A stretch of 64,000 nucleotides of DNA from Leeuwenhoekiella aestuarii (GCF_004104055.1 NZ_QOVJ01000001.1:992001-1056000), one strand, 5' to 3'. Counted from the stretch's first letter, positions 1 through 8,590 are shown. Numbers and translations are program-made. The notes: generated from the letters alone by a model not told the origin.

Positions 1-913
1 ATTACTTGAAAAGAAAAATGGACCTAAAGAATCTTGGACTTTTGATGTTAAAATTGGAGCTTCTGATTGTCTAAGAAGACATATTGATATAAGTTTATTA
101 ATAGGTACTTCTGATAAATTGGATTTAGAATTGTTCCGAAAGGATAAGCGATACAAAGACCTTAAGGATTCAATTTTATTAGAAGATAATTACGAAACTT
201 CAAGAGAGGTCGAAAAAATGTCTAAATCCAAATACAACGTGGTGAATCCCGATGATATTTGTGAAGAATACGGGGCTGATACGTTGCGTATGTATGAGAT
301 GTTTTTAGGTCCGTTGGAGCAGGCAAAACCCTGGAATACGGCTGGAATCACCGGCGTACATAACTTCCTGAAGAAATTGTGGAAACTATACCATCAGGTG
401 GACAAAGCAGGAAATCTGGGCGAATTTGAAGTTTCAGATGCGCCGGCTTCTAAAGAGGCGATGAAAGTGCTTCATAAAACCATCAAAAAGGTACAGGAAG
501 ATATTGAGAACTTCAGTTTTAATACTTCAGTATCTACGTTTATGATCGCGGTTAATGAGCTTTCGGCGTTAAAATGCAACAACCGCGAAGTGCTGGAACC
601 TTTGGCGGTTTTGATTTCGCCTTATGCGCCGCACATCGCAGAAGAATTGTGGAGTTTATTGGGTCACGAAGGTTCGATTGCAACGGCTCCGTTTCCGGAG
701 TTTGACGCCAAGCATTTGGTAGAAAGCAGCAAAGAATACCCGATTTCGTTTAACGGTAAAATGCGATTTACGATGGAGCTTCCACTAGGTCTTTCTAAAG
801 AAGAAATCGAGAAAGCAGTACGTGCTCACGAGAAAACTCAGGAATATCTGGGCGGTCGCGAACCTAATAAAGTCATTGTGGTTCCCGGGAAGATCGTGAA
901 TTTTGTAGGCTAG
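1..913 (+). CDS. leuS: Leucyl-tRNA synthetase, C-terminal part (5' end outside window)
   Basis: This is the 3' portion of a class Ia leucyl-tRNA synthetase, which charges tRNA-Leu in the cytoplasm. The frame is open from base 2 of the window, so the gene starts upstream. The KMSKS ATP-binding loop is at 215-229, followed by the family block VVNPDDICEEYGADTLR and the alpha-helical anticodon-binding domain (about 300-780). The last residues (VIVVPGKIVNFVG) match the usual end of bacterial LeuRS. The first ~230 nt are clearly more AT-rich than the rest of the gene and encode the variable segment before KMSKS. The stop is TAG at 911-913. Confidence 0.93.
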   Translation, partial: LLEKKNGPKESWTFDVKIGASDCLRRHIDISLLIGTSDKLDLELFRKDKRYKDLKDSILLEDNYETSREVEKMSKSKYNVVNPDDICEEYGADTLRMYEMFLGPLEQAKPWNTAGITGVHNFLKKLWKLYHQVDKAGNLGEFEVSDAPASKEAMKVLHKTIKKVQEDIENFSFNTSVSTFMIAVNELSALKCNNREVLEPLAVLISPYAPHIAEELWSLLGHEGSIATAPFPEFDAKHLVESSKEYPISFNGKMRFTMELPLGLSKEEIEKAVRAHEKTQEYLGGREPNKVIVVPGKIVNFVG

Positions 914-1080
914 CCCCTTAACCCCAAAGGGGGAGTTGAAATAGGAAATGCAAAATTTGAAATACGAGGTTTCAGATTTCTGGAATTCTCAGTGTCACAT
1001 CGAGCGCAGTCGAGATGCTGCCTTTAAACGTGCCGGTCTCTGAGTGGCGCGACGAAAGGAGCGGTGTATCGAAGTGACCG
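914..1080. repeat. Intergenic flavobacterial repeat cluster
   Basis: Two elements lie between leuS and the next gene. A C-rich/G-rich inverted block sits at 914-933, directly behind the leuS stop. A longer unit at 993-1080 begins TGTCACATCGAGCGCAGTCG and ends with TATCGAAGTGACC. Its ends are roughly complementary (TGTCACATCGA versus TCGAAGTGACC), so the unit can fold back on itself. From memory, such units are scattered between genes in many Flavobacteriaceae genomes. Their function is unknown to me. Confidence 0.6.
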
Positions 1081-1156
1081 TCAAAAAGACAGCCCTTATT
1101 TTCGGCTTATTTTTTGCTAATTATTGATTAGTTTTAATACACTAAAATTTAAAATT

Positions 1157-1864
1157 ATGTTTGGAGGATATATGGGTTACTACATTCTGGTGGGTATTAT
1201 CGCACTGGTAAGTTGGGCCGTAAGTAATAAATTAAAAAGCAAGTTTAAAGAATACTCACAGATTCACTTGCAAAATGGGATGAGCGGTGCTGAGATTGCC
1301 CGCAAGATGCTTAGTGATAACGGGATTAATGACGTAAAAGTCATTTCGGTACAGGGTCAGTTGACCGACCATTACAATCCCGCCAATAAAACGGTAAACC
1401 TGAGTGAACCGGTGTACAATCAGCGTAATGCCGCTGCGGCTGCGGTAGCAGCACACGAATGTGGCCACGCCGTGCAACATGCAAAAGCCTACAGTTGGTT
1501 AACCATGCGTTCTAAATTGGTACCTGTAGTTAGCGTGGCTTCGCGGATGTCTATGTTTGTAATTATAGGTGGTGTGGTGTTGATGTCAATTATTGGCTCT
1601 GGCCTTGGGATGACGGTAGCGCTTATCGGTTTAGGGCTTTTTGCAATGGGTACGATCTTCGCGTTTATTACGCTTCCGGTAGAATATGATGCCAGTAACC
1701 GTGCTTTGGCCTGGTTAGAGTCTTCAAATATGTTGACGCGTCAGGAACACGACGGCGCAAAAGACGCGCTTAAGTGGGCGGCACGTACGTATGTGGTGGC
1801 TGCGATCGGTTCGCTGGCAACCTTATTGTACTTCGCGTTGCAGATTTTTGGCGGAAGACGCTAG
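1157..1864 (+). CDS. Membrane zinc metallopeptidase, YugP family
   Basis: This encodes a predicted inner-membrane zinc metallopeptidase of the YugP family (PF04298). A hydrophobic N-terminal helix is followed by a soluble part with the zinc motif in AAHECGHAVQH (HExxH form, around residue 105-115). A hydrophobic hairpin follows (about 130-185) and then a last helix near the C terminus. The family is widespread but its substrate is not established. I take ATG 1157 (MFGGYMGYY); ATG 1172 is a possible alternative and follows a GGAGGA. The TTG at 1124 would add a tail unlike the family. A strong hairpin terminator follows. Confidence 0.88.
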   Translation: MFGGYMGYYILVGIIALVSWAVSNKLKSKFKEYSQIHLQNGMSGAEIARKMLSDNGINDVKVISVQGQLTDHYNPANKTVNLSEPVYNQRNAAAAAVAAHECGHAVQHAKAYSWLTMRSKLVPVVSVASRMSMFVIIGGVVLMSIIGSGLGMTVALIGLGLFAMGTIFAFITLPVEYDASNRALAWLESSNMLTRQEHDGAKDALKWAARTYVVAAIGSLATLLYFALQIFGGRR

Positions 1865-1890
1865 TGCTTAAAAGCACATCATAAAAAAAG

Positions 1891-1930
1891 AAAAACCCCA
1901 TCAACAGGATTTTGTTGATGGGGTTTTTTA
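1891..1930. terminator. Bidirectional rho-independent terminator
   Basis: A stem of about 16 bp (AAAAACCCCATCAACA paired with TGTTGATGGGGTTTTT) has a short GGATTTT loop. It has A-runs on one side and T-runs on the other. It lies between the convergent metallopeptidase and tyrS genes and can serve both. Confidence 0.85.
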
Positions 1931-1946
1931 TTGCAATTATTTTAGA

Positions 1947-3245
1947 TTAATCCAGTATCCGGATTACAAAATAATTTTTCTTACCGCGTTGTAAAAGTAC
2001 AAAGCGTTTGTTTATTAAGTCATCGGTAGTGATCGTATGACCATCTACTACTTTTTCCTGATTTACAGAAATCGAGTTTTGTTTTATAGCACGACGTGCT
2101 TCTCCGTTAGAAGAAAGGAAACCGGTTTTTTCGGCTAATGCGACTACAATATCCAGTCCGGCTTCAATCTCGCCGCGACTTACTTCCGCTTGCGGCACTC
2201 CTTCAAAAACATCTAAAAAGGTCTTTTCATTAAGCGCCTTAAGGTTTGCAGCAGTAGACTTTCCGAAGAGAATTTCTGAAGCTTTAACCGCATTCTCATA
2301 ATTTTCAAGACCGTGCGTGCTTATGGTCACTTCTTCGGCCAGACGTTTTTGCAAACCACGTTGGTGTGCCGCTTCCTGATGCTCAGCGATAAGACTTTCA
2401 ATTTCTTCTTTTCCTAAAAAGGTGAAGATTTTGATGTATTTAGCTGCATCTTCATCGCTTGTGTTCAACCAATATTGATAGAATTTGTAAGGCGAAGTGC
2501 GTTCTGCATCTAACCAGATATTGCCACCGGCAGTTTTTCCAAATTTGGTTCCGTCTGCTTTGGTTATGAGCGGGCAAGTCATAGCATACGCCTTGCCGCC
2601 ACCTATTCTGCGCACCAATTCAGTTCCCGTGGTGATGTTACCCCACTGGTCGCTTCCGCCCATTTGCAGTGTCAGATCTTTCTCGCGGTAAAGGTGTAAA
2701 AAGTCATAACCCTGAACAAGCTGGTAGGTAAACTCCGTAAAACTCATGCCTTCAGCAGATTCTGCAGACAAGCGTTTTTTAACCGAATCTTTAGCCATCA
2801 TATAGTTTACGGTGATGTGTTTACCCACATCACGTATAAACTCGAGAAAGCTAAAATCTTTCATCCAGTCGTAATTGTTAACCAGGACGGCTGCATTTTC
2901 TTCATCAGAATCAAAATCTAAGAAGCGTGACAGTTGTTCTTTTATAGCTTCCTGATTGTGACGCAAGGTTTCTTCATCAAGCAGATTACGTTCATCAGAT
3001 TTCCCTGAAGGATCACCAATCATACCCGTGGCACCACCAACAAGAGCAATAGGTCTGTGGCCACTTGCCTGAAAATGTTTGAGCATCATAACTCCTACAA
3101 GGTGACCTATGTGAAGCGAGTCTGCAGTAGGGTCGATCCCTACATATGCCGAACGCATTTGTTCCATCAGGTGTTCTTCGGTGCCCGGCATCACATCGTG
3201 AATCATACCGCGCCATTTTAGCTCTTCTACAAAATTACTTATCAT
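1947..3245 (-). CDS. tyrS: Tyrosyl-tRNA synthetase
   Basis: This is a cytoplasmic class Ic synthetase that charges tRNA-Tyr. The HIGH motif appears in [10 protein letters not shown] (around residue 45). The tyrosine/tRNA block [21 protein letters not shown] and the KMSKS-equivalent KFGKTAGG also read cleanly. A C-terminal S4-type RNA-binding domain ends in [19 protein letters not shown] choose the ATG at 3245 ([13 protein letters not shown]), because flavobacterial TyrRS proteins begin this way; the frame extends 17 codons further upstream without homology. The product is about 432 aa, normal for the family. Confidence 0.96.
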   Translation of the reverse strand: MISNFVEELKWRGMIHDVMPGTEEHLMEQMRSAYVGIDPTADSLHIGHLVGVMMLKHFQASGHRPIALVGGATGMIGDPSGKSDERNLLDEETLRHNQEAIKEQLSRFLDFDSDEENAAVLVNNYDWMKDFSFLEFIRDVGKHITVNYMMAKDSVKKRLSAESAEGMSFTEFTYQLVQGYDFLHLYREKDLTLQMGGSDQWGNITTGTELVRRIGGGKAYAMTCPLITKADGTKFGKTAGGNIWLDAERTSPYKFYQYWLNTSDEDAAKYIKIFTFLGKEEIESLIAEHQEAAHQRGLQKRLAEEVTISTHGLENYENAVKASEILFGKSTAANLKALNEKTFLDVFEGVPQAEVSRGEIEAGLDIVVALAEKTGFLSSNGEARRAIKQNSISVNQEKVVDGHTITTDDLINKRFVLLQRGKKNYFVIRILD

Positions 3246-3265
3246 AATTGCTGTTTTCTGCGTCT

Positions 3266-3290
3266 TTACTTGATATCGAGATTTAAATAC
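3266..3290. repeat. Dispersed TCGA-centred palindromic motif, copy 1
   Basis: The core TTACTTGATATCGAGATTT is an imperfect palindrome around CTTGAT/ATCGAG. It lies about 20 nt 5' of the tyrS start codon. Similar units occur at 12122-12147, 20341-20366 and 50849-50873. Confidence 0.5.
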
Positions 3291-3373
3291 TTTCATTTCA
3301 ATAGCTATTAAACTGAAATCGAGTTCTGATTTAATACCTATTCTACTTGTCCTAAAGACAATTTACTAGCTGG

Positions 3374-3381
3374 CAAATATA
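3374..3381 (-). promoter_or_regulatory. Candidate -7 box for tyrS
   Basis: On the minus strand this reads TATATTTG, a perfect TAnnTTTG box of the Bacteroidetes type. I find no TTG at the correct distance upstream. If real, the tyrS leader is about 120 nt and contains palindromic motif copy 1. Confidence 0.35.
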
Positions 3382-3438
3382 AATATAATGCGCAAGCCAC
3401 CACGACAAGAAAGTAAGAATATCACTAACTTCGCAGCT

Positions 3439-4449
3439 ATGATTTTAGTAACGGGAGGTACTGGTTTAGTGGGTTCGCATTTGCTGTGGGAATTACTTGC
3501 ACAAGGCGAAAGAAATATTCGTGCTATTTACAGAACCCAAGAAAAAATTGATCCGGTCAAATCGCTTTTTAAGTGGAAAAATGAGCAGTCAGAATCAGCT
3601 GCAGATTTTTCTAAGATCGAATGGATACAAGGAGATGTTACCGATATTGCTGCTTTAACCGAAGCATTTTCGGGAATTACATACGTTTATCATTGTGCGG
3701 CGCTGGTGTCATTCAATCCAAAACGTTTTGATACACTTCAAAAAATCAATGTAGAAGGCACTGCAAATGTGGTAAACCTTTGTCTTAATCATAAAATTGA
3801 AAAACTTTGTTATGTGAGTTCGGTGGCGGCATTAGGAGACAGTCAAAAAGCAGTTACTGAAGAGACTCATTGGGAAGCTAAAAAAGAAAATAGTGTTTAC
3901 AGCATTTCTAAATTTGCTTCAGAGATGGAAGTCTGGCGTGGTACTCAGGAAGATCTTGATGCTGTAATCGTAAATCCGGGAGTAATTTTGGGAGAAGGTT
4001 TTTATAAAGGAGGAAGCGGAGCACTTTTCACTAGGGTACACAAGGGATTGAAGTATTCGGTTCCCGGTTCTACTGGATTTGTAGATGTTGAAGATGTTGT
4101 GCGAGCTATGATTCTATTGATGCAAGCTTCGGTCAAAAACAAACGATTTATTCTGGTGGGCCATAATCTGAAATTCAAAATAATTTTAGATCAAATAGCT
4201 AAAGCTTTAGGTGTGGCGCTTCCGAATATGGAATTAAAAAAATGGCAGTTAGATCTGGCCTGGAAGTTAGACTGGTTCGCGAGTCTTTTTGGGAAACGCC
4301 GCAAGTTAACTAAAAGCACTGCAAGATCAGCATATACAGAAAGTGTATACGATAATTCTAAGCTTAAAAAAGAGTTGGGTTTTGAATATCGTGATATAGA
4401 ATCTACAATAAGTCGTGTTGCGAAGCATTTAACTGCTCACGGGAGCTAA
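3439..4449 (+). CDS. NAD-dependent epimerase/dehydratase (extended SDR)
   Basis: This is a Rossmann-fold extended short-chain dehydrogenase of the nucleoside-diphosphate-sugar epimerase family. The N-terminal dinucleotide-binding motif is TGGTGLVGSHL (residues 5-15). Asp in the QGDVTD block follows, then the Ser (VSSVAALG) and the YxxxK active-site pair (VYSISKFASE, around residue 155). Substrate cannot be assigned. I start at ATG 3439, which places the glycine motif at the usual distance; the in-frame ATG at 3388 adds unrelated residues. The stop overlaps the end of the convergent DUF4296 gene by 21 nt, leaving no room for a separate terminator. Confidence 0.88.
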   Translation: MILVTGGTGLVGSHLLWELLAQGERNIRAIYRTQEKIDPVKSLFKWKNEQSESAADFSKIEWIQGDVTDIAALTEAFSGITYVYHCAALVSFNPKRFDTLQKINVEGTANVVNLCLNHKIEKLCYVSSVAALGDSQKAVTEETHWEAKKENSVYSISKFASEMEVWRGTQEDLDAVIVNPGVILGEGFYKGGSGALFTRVHKGLKYSVPGSTGFVDVEDVVRAMILLMQASVKNKRFILVGHNLKFKIILDQIAKALGVALPNMELKKWQLDLAWKLDWFASLFGKRRKLTKSTARSAYTESVYDNSKLKKELGFEYRDIESTISRVAKHLTAHGS

Positions 4450-4914
4450 TATAGAGTCGTTAGCAGGAGTATTAGATGATTTTTCTTTTAGTTTTTTAAA
4501 TTTTGCAGCGCGCTCTATAGAGTCTCTTTTTGATTTACTCTCTTGTAATCTAATGCTGTCTAATTCATTTTGTTTGAACTGCAACGCATCCCGTTGGGCG
4601 GTTAACCGCTCACCTACTTCTTCCCAAATTGCAGTATATTCATTAAAATTCACTGAATAATAATCAATACTTTTTGCAAGCTGCAGACTGTCAATATCAT
4701 ATTTCTTATAGATGTATGAATCTGGCTGAAGGCCTAAAGCAAGCATATCATTTACACTATACGTTTTAAGCGCTCGCATCAATGAGATATCATACAAGAT
4801 ATCTGTCATTTTATCTTTATTGATAAAATCATCAGGTTTTTTAGGAGTTTTAACTTCGTTACAACTCAAAATGAAAACCAAACTAAACAGCGCTAAAACT
4901 ACTCTTTGTATCAT
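4429..4914 (-). CDS. DUF4296 lipoprotein
   Basis: This is a small Bacteroidetes-specific lipoprotein of unknown function. The signal peptide ends in FILSC with lipobox Cys at residue 18. The family core has short helices (DKMTDILYDISLMRAL and the YIYKKYDIDSLQL block), followed by a charged C-terminal tail rich in K, E and S. The ATG overlaps the pyrC stop in an ATGA arrangement, so it is the last gene of the glycosyltransferase-pyrC operon and probably translationally coupled. In my recollection DUF4296 genes often sit next to pyrC in Flavobacteriaceae, but the reason is not known. Confidence 0.85.
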   Translation of the reverse strand: MIQRVVLALFSLVFILSCNEVKTPKKPDDFINKDKMTDILYDISLMRALKTYSVNDMLALGLQPDSYIYKKYDIDSLQLAKSIDYYSVNFNEYTAIWEEVGERLTAQRDALQFKQNELDSIRLQESKSKRDSIERAAKFKKLKEKSSNTPANDSILAPVSS

Positions 4915-6251
4915 CTATTAAAGGTTAAACGCTGTGCGTGACGCTCATCGTATACTTTAAAGTTTTTATAGGCTAAACGGCCGTTTACAAACGTATGTGA
5001 AATGCGTGATTTAAAAGTGCTACCTTCAAAAGGAGACCATTTGCATTTGTATAAAATATTATCTGTAGTAACCGTCCACGGATTATTGAGATCTACTAAA
5101 ACAAGATCTGCATAATATCCGGGTTTGATGTAACCTCTCTTTTCCACTTCAAAAAGTATCGCAGGGTTGTGACACATTTTTTCTACAATCTTCTCCAGGC
5201 TTATTCTACCCTCGTGATACATCTCTAGCATTGCAGGTAGTGCGTGTTGTACGAGCGGGCCGCCACTGGGAGCTTTAGTGTATACGTTTTGTTTTTCTTC
5301 TAAAGTATGCGGCGCGTGGTCTGTTGCGATCACATCAAGGCGGTCATCCAGTAAGGCTTCCCAGAGGGCATCCTGATCTTTTTGTGTTTTTACAGCAGGA
5401 TTCCATTTTATGAGCGTTTGTTTTTCGTCATAATCTGCATCAGAAAACCACAAATGGTGAATACAAACTTCTGCTGTGATCTTTTTATCTTTTAACGGAG
5501 TCTTTTTATCAAAAAGCTCCATTTCTTTAGCTGTTGAAAGGTGAAAAACATGCAAGCGAGCACCAGTTTCTTTAGCTAATGCGATTGCGCGTGAAGAAGA
5601 TAAATAGCAAGCTTCGTCACTACGAATTATAGGGTGCATGTTAATAGGGATATCATCACCGTAGCGCTCTTTGTAAATTTCAAGGTTTTTGCGAATGGTC
5701 TCTTCATCCTCGCAATGCACCGAAATAAGAAGGTCTGTACTTTTAAAAATCTCACGCAAAACAGCCTCATCATCTACAAGCATATTTCCTGTAGAACTAC
5801 CTAAAAATAATTTGAGCCCCGCTACTTTAGTTTTATCAACTTTTTTAATCTCCTCAAGATTATCGTTTGTGCCGCCAAACATAAAGGAGTAATTCGCATA
5901 AGAGGTCTCAGCAGCTCTGCTGAATTTCTCCTCAAGTTTTTCGATTGTAGTGGTCTGTGGGATGGTGTTAGGCATTTCTATAAAAGAAGTAATACCTCCG
6001 GCCACAGCAGCACGTGATTCTGATTCTATGGTTGCTTTATGGGTAAGTCCCGGTTCTCTAAAATGAACCTGATCATCAATCACGCCCGGTAAAAGGTGTT
6101 TCCCTTCCGCATCAAATACATGCACATCAGGTCCTTTAACGCTGAGATTTTGACTTATCTCTTGTATAATTCCATTTTCGATATAAACATCACCACGCAT
6201 GATGGTGCCTTCGTTTACAATATGTGCATCTTTGATAAGTACCTTTTCCAT
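4911..6251 (-). CDS. pyrC: Dihydroorotase, class I (Bacteroidetes type)
   Basis: This catalyses the reversible cyclisation of carbamoyl-aspartate to dihydroorotate in pyrimidine synthesis. It is an amidohydrolase-fold TIM barrel of 446 aa. Metal-site and substrate blocks are visible: DDQVHFREPG (residues 59-68), GLKLFLGSSTGN, HCEDE, HVFHLSTAKE and DVIATDHAPHT. The C-terminal beta-domain ends with GYYADLVLVDL and the small-sandwich strands. The usual HxH metal pair is QxH here (Gln61, His63). From memory this variant is normal in the Bacteroidetes branch. It lies 1 nt after the glycosyltransferase gene and overlaps the DUF4296 start. Confidence 0.93.
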   Translation of the reverse strand: MEKVLIKDAHIVNEGTIMRGDVYIENGIIQEISQNLSVKGPDVHVFDAEGKHLLPGVIDDQVHFREPGLTHKATIESESRAAVAGGITSFIEMPNTIPQTTTIEKLEEKFSRAAETSYANYSFMFGGTNDNLEEIKKVDKTKVAGLKLFLGSSTGNMLVDDEAVLREIFKSTDLLISVHCEDEETIRKNLEIYKERYGDDIPINMHPIIRSDEACYLSSSRAIALAKETGARLHVFHLSTAKEMELFDKKTPLKDKKITAEVCIHHLWFSDADYDEKQTLIKWNPAVKTQKDQDALWEALLDDRLDVIATDHAPHTLEEKQNVYTKAPSGGPLVQHALPAMLEMYHEGRISLEKIVEKMCHNPAILFEVEKRGYIKPGYYADLVLVDLNNPWTVTTDNILYKCKWSPFEGSTFKSRISHTFVNGRLAYKNFKVYDERHAQRLTFNR

Positions 6252-6252
6252 C

Positions 6253-6984
6253 TTAAATTTCGTAACTTTTAAAAAGACTTTTAATTTTCATTCCTAGAAC
6301 GCCAAAAACAGCTTCGCTGAATATACCGGTGCTCATTTTACTGGTTCCCTTTGTACGATCTACAAAGATCACGGGCACTTCGATGATGTTAAAGCCTAAT
6401 AAATGAGCTTTAAACTTCATCTCTATCTGAAACGCATACCCTACAAATTTTATCTTGTTGAGTGTGATCTGCTCCAAAACCTCGCGTTTATAGCAAATAA
6501 AACCTGCGGTGGTATCTGCAATATCTAAGCCAGTTATAAATCTAACATATTTTGACGCTATATATGACATTAGGACACGACCCATTGGCCAGTTTACCAC
6601 ATTAACTCCGGTCTTATATCTTGAGCCTATTGCCAGATCTGCTCCTCCTTTTGAACAGGCATTGTAAAGGCGTATCAAATCATTAGGGGCGTGGGAAAAA
6701 TCTGCATCCATCTCAAAAATATAAGCGTAATCTCGCTTTAAAGCCCATTTAAAACCTGCAATATAGGCGGTGCCCAGACCATTTTTACCGGGACGCTCCA
6801 GCAGGTGTAGCTGTCCTATAAATTCTTGCTGCAGGCTTTTTACCAAAGCAGCCGTTTTGTCTGGAGAATTATCATCTACGACCAGAACATCAAATGCGCG
6901 TTGTTGCGCAAAAATGTTGCGCACCAGCTTTTCAATATTCTCTGCTTCGTTATAGGTGGGGATTATGACGAGCGAACTAGCCAT
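6253..6984 (-). CDS. Polyprenol monophosphomannose synthase-like GT2
   Basis: This is a GT2 glycosyltransferase of the DPM1/polyprenol-phosphate mannose synthase type, which transfers a sugar from a nucleotide sugar to a lipid phosphate at the cytoplasmic membrane face. Visible motifs are IIPTYNEAENI at residues 7-17, the DDNSPD nucleotide site, the metal-binding DAD in FEMDADFSH, and the acceptor loop SRYKTGVNVVNWP. The typical C-terminal block DRTKGTSKMS is present. There is no clear C-terminal membrane domain, as in the short DPM1 form (243 aa). It is the first gene of the operon with pyrC. Confidence 0.9.
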   Translation of the reverse strand: MASSLVIIPTYNEAENIEKLVRNIFAQQRAFDVLVVDDNSPDKTAALVKSLQQEFIGQLHLLERPGKNGLGTAYIAGFKWALKRDYAYIFEMDADFSHAPNDLIRLYNACSKGGADLAIGSRYKTGVNVVNWPMGRVLMSYIASKYVRFITGLDIADTTAGFICYKREVLEQITLNKIKFVGYAFQIEMKFKAHLLGFNIIEVPVIFVDRTKGTSKMSTGIFSEAVFGVLGMKIKSLFKSYEI

Positions 6985-7001
6985 CGTAAGTGATTTAATC
7001 G

Positions 7002-7009
7002 CAAATGTA
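7002..7009 (-). promoter_or_regulatory. Candidate -7 box for the GT2-pyrC operon
   Basis: On the minus strand this is TACATTTG, a perfect TAnnTTTG, 18 nt before the GT2 start codon. No good TTG -33 element is visible at the expected distance. Confidence 0.4.
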
Positions 7010-7092
7010 ATTATTTTGGGCGTTAATTGTTGGGCACTTTTCTCTAAACTCTTGTAATTATAGTAATTTTAACCTCTCAAAAAAGTTAGAAT

Positions 7093-7752
7093 TTGCAAGC
7101 CTTAGAACGAAGTGTTACAAGTAATGACTGGATTACTCTGGTGTTTGTGGCATGTTTAATACTTATTACTATCGCAAAAGTCGCTTACGAGTCTCGTTTT
7201 ATAGATTTTGCAGAGTTACTTATAAATGAAAAATACCTGCTTAAGGCCGGTAAAGATATTCAATTTGAGAATCCTTTTAATCTGATTCTTTTTACTTCGC
7301 AGTTTCTTTCTATTTCTCTCTTTATCTACCTCGCTTTTATACAATTTGATGTTAACTCAGATGTCACCTCTTTTTTATTGTATCTGCGTATTGTGCTGGC
7401 ATATGTTGTTTTTGTCTCTTTAAAGTTTTTTATAGAGCGTATGCTGGGTGTTTTATTTAATGGGGAGCAACAGCTCAATGCCTACCAATTGTCAAAACTA
7501 AGTTACCGCAGTTATTTTGCATTGATCCTGTTACCGGTAAATGCAATATTTGTTTATGCAGTACACCCTAATATGCTTGTGATCCAGATTGTGGTGGGAA
7601 TATTTGTGATTTTTAATATAATTAGTCTTTTCAACACCTATAGAAGGTATGAAAAGTTGATTTACAATAATCTGTTTTATTTTATTTTGTACCTTTGCGC
7701 TCTTGAAATCGCGCCCTACTTCATTTTATATAAGGTGTTTAGTTTTATATAG
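7093..7752 (+). CDS. DUF4271 integral membrane protein
   Basis: This is a Bacteroidetes-specific membrane protein of unknown function with about six hydrophobic helices, the first at residues 15-32 and the last reaching the C terminus. The family pattern includes RFIDFAELLINEKYL after helix 1, a conserved aromatic/basic KFFIERMLG, and NTYRRYEKLIY. It appears to begin at a TTG (7093), since there is no upstream in-frame ATG. It lies 36 nt before hemD on the same strand. That pairing is, in my memory, common in flavobacteria, but a role in haem synthesis is not shown. Confidence 0.82.
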   Translation: MQALERSVTSNDWITLVFVACLILITIAKVAYESRFIDFAELLINEKYLLKAGKDIQFENPFNLILFTSQFLSISLFIYLAFIQFDVNSDVTSFLLYLRIVLAYVVFVSLKFFIERMLGVLFNGEQQLNAYQLSKLSYRSYFALILLPVNAIFVYAVHPNMLVIQIVVGIFVIFNIISLFNTYRRYEKLIYNNLFYFILYLCALEIAPYFILYKVFSFI

Positions 7753-7788
7753 GTAGTTAAAGTGGTGTGAGTTAAACACAAATTTAGA

Positions 7789-8541
7789 ATGTCTATGAAA
7801 GTGAAGACTATTTTGGTTTCGCAACCAGAACCAAAAGTTGAGAATTCTCCCTATTTTGAATTACAGGAAAAGAAGAAAGTAAAAGTTGACTTTATCCCGT
7901 TTATACACGTAGAAGGTGTACCTGGCAAAGAGGTTAGACATCAAAAAATCGACTTAAGCAAATACACGGCTATTATTTTAACCAGTCGAAATGCAGTTGA
8001 TAATTTTTTCCGCATAGCGGAAGAAATGCGTTTTAAAGTGCCAGACAGTTTAAAGTATTTTTGTCAGAGTGAGGCAGTAGCCTATTATCTGCAAAAATAT
8101 GTGGTATACCGAAAGCGTAAGATTTATGTGGGTAAACGTACGTTTACAGAAATGTCACCCATTCTGAAAAAGTACAAAAGTGAGAAATTCTTATTGCCTT
8201 CTTCAGATTCTTTAAAGCCTGAAGTACCTAACGTACTAAACGACCTAAAACTTTCTTGGGATCGAGGTATATTTTACCGTACTGTAGTAAGTGACTTGTC
8301 ACATTTAAAAGATGTGACGTATGATATTTTAGTTTTCTTTAGCCCCAGCGGAATCAAATCTCTGTTTGAGAACTTTCCAGATTTTAAACAAAACGATACG
8401 CGTATTGCTGTGTTTGGAAATTCAACGGTAAGAGCAGTAGAAGAAGCCGGACTTAAAGTTAACATTATGGCGCCTACACCAGAGACACCATCGATGACGA
8501 TGGCTCTGGAAAAGTATATTGATGATGTAAATAAGAAATAA
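7789..8541 (+). CDS. hemD: Uroporphyrinogen-III synthase
   Basis: This cyclises hydroxymethylbilane to uroporphyrinogen III in haem biosynthesis. It is a weakly conserved two-domain protein of 250 aa. The recognisable signals are ILVSQPEP at the start, the IILTSRNAVDNFF block, the hinge into the second domain (FLLPSSDSLKP), the DILVFFSPSGIKSLFENF block, and the FGNSTVRAVEEAG terminal motif. These match the Bacteroidetes HemD pattern. The start is ATG 7789, with ATG 7795 as an alternative. A rho-independent terminator follows. Confidence 0.88.
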   Translation: MSMKVKTILVSQPEPKVENSPYFELQEKKKVKVDFIPFIHVEGVPGKEVRHQKIDLSKYTAIILTSRNAVDNFFRIAEEMRFKVPDSLKYFCQSEAVAYYLQKYVVYRKRKIYVGKRTFTEMSPILKKYKSEKFLLPSSDSLKPEVPNVLNDLKLSWDRGIFYRTVVSDLSHLKDVTYDILVFFSPSGIKSLFENFPDFKQNDTRIAVFGNSTVRAVEEAGLKVNIMAPTPETPSMTMALEKYIDDVNKK

Positions 8542-8563
8542 CCTTAGACATCGTATTAAAGAA

Positions 8564-8590
8564 AAAAGGCTCCATTGAGGAGCCTTTTCT
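8564..8590. terminator. Rho-independent terminator after hemD (also toward pckA)
   Basis: A 10-bp stem AAAAGGCTCC / GGAGCCTTTT has a 5-nt loop and a T-rich tail. It sits between the convergent hemD and pckA genes. Confidence 0.85.

Noticed and set aside
3246-3374. T-box riboswitch in the tyrS leader
   Set aside because: No specifier stem, AGGGUGG-like T-box or terminator/antiterminator found, and T-boxes are not expected in Bacteroidetes.
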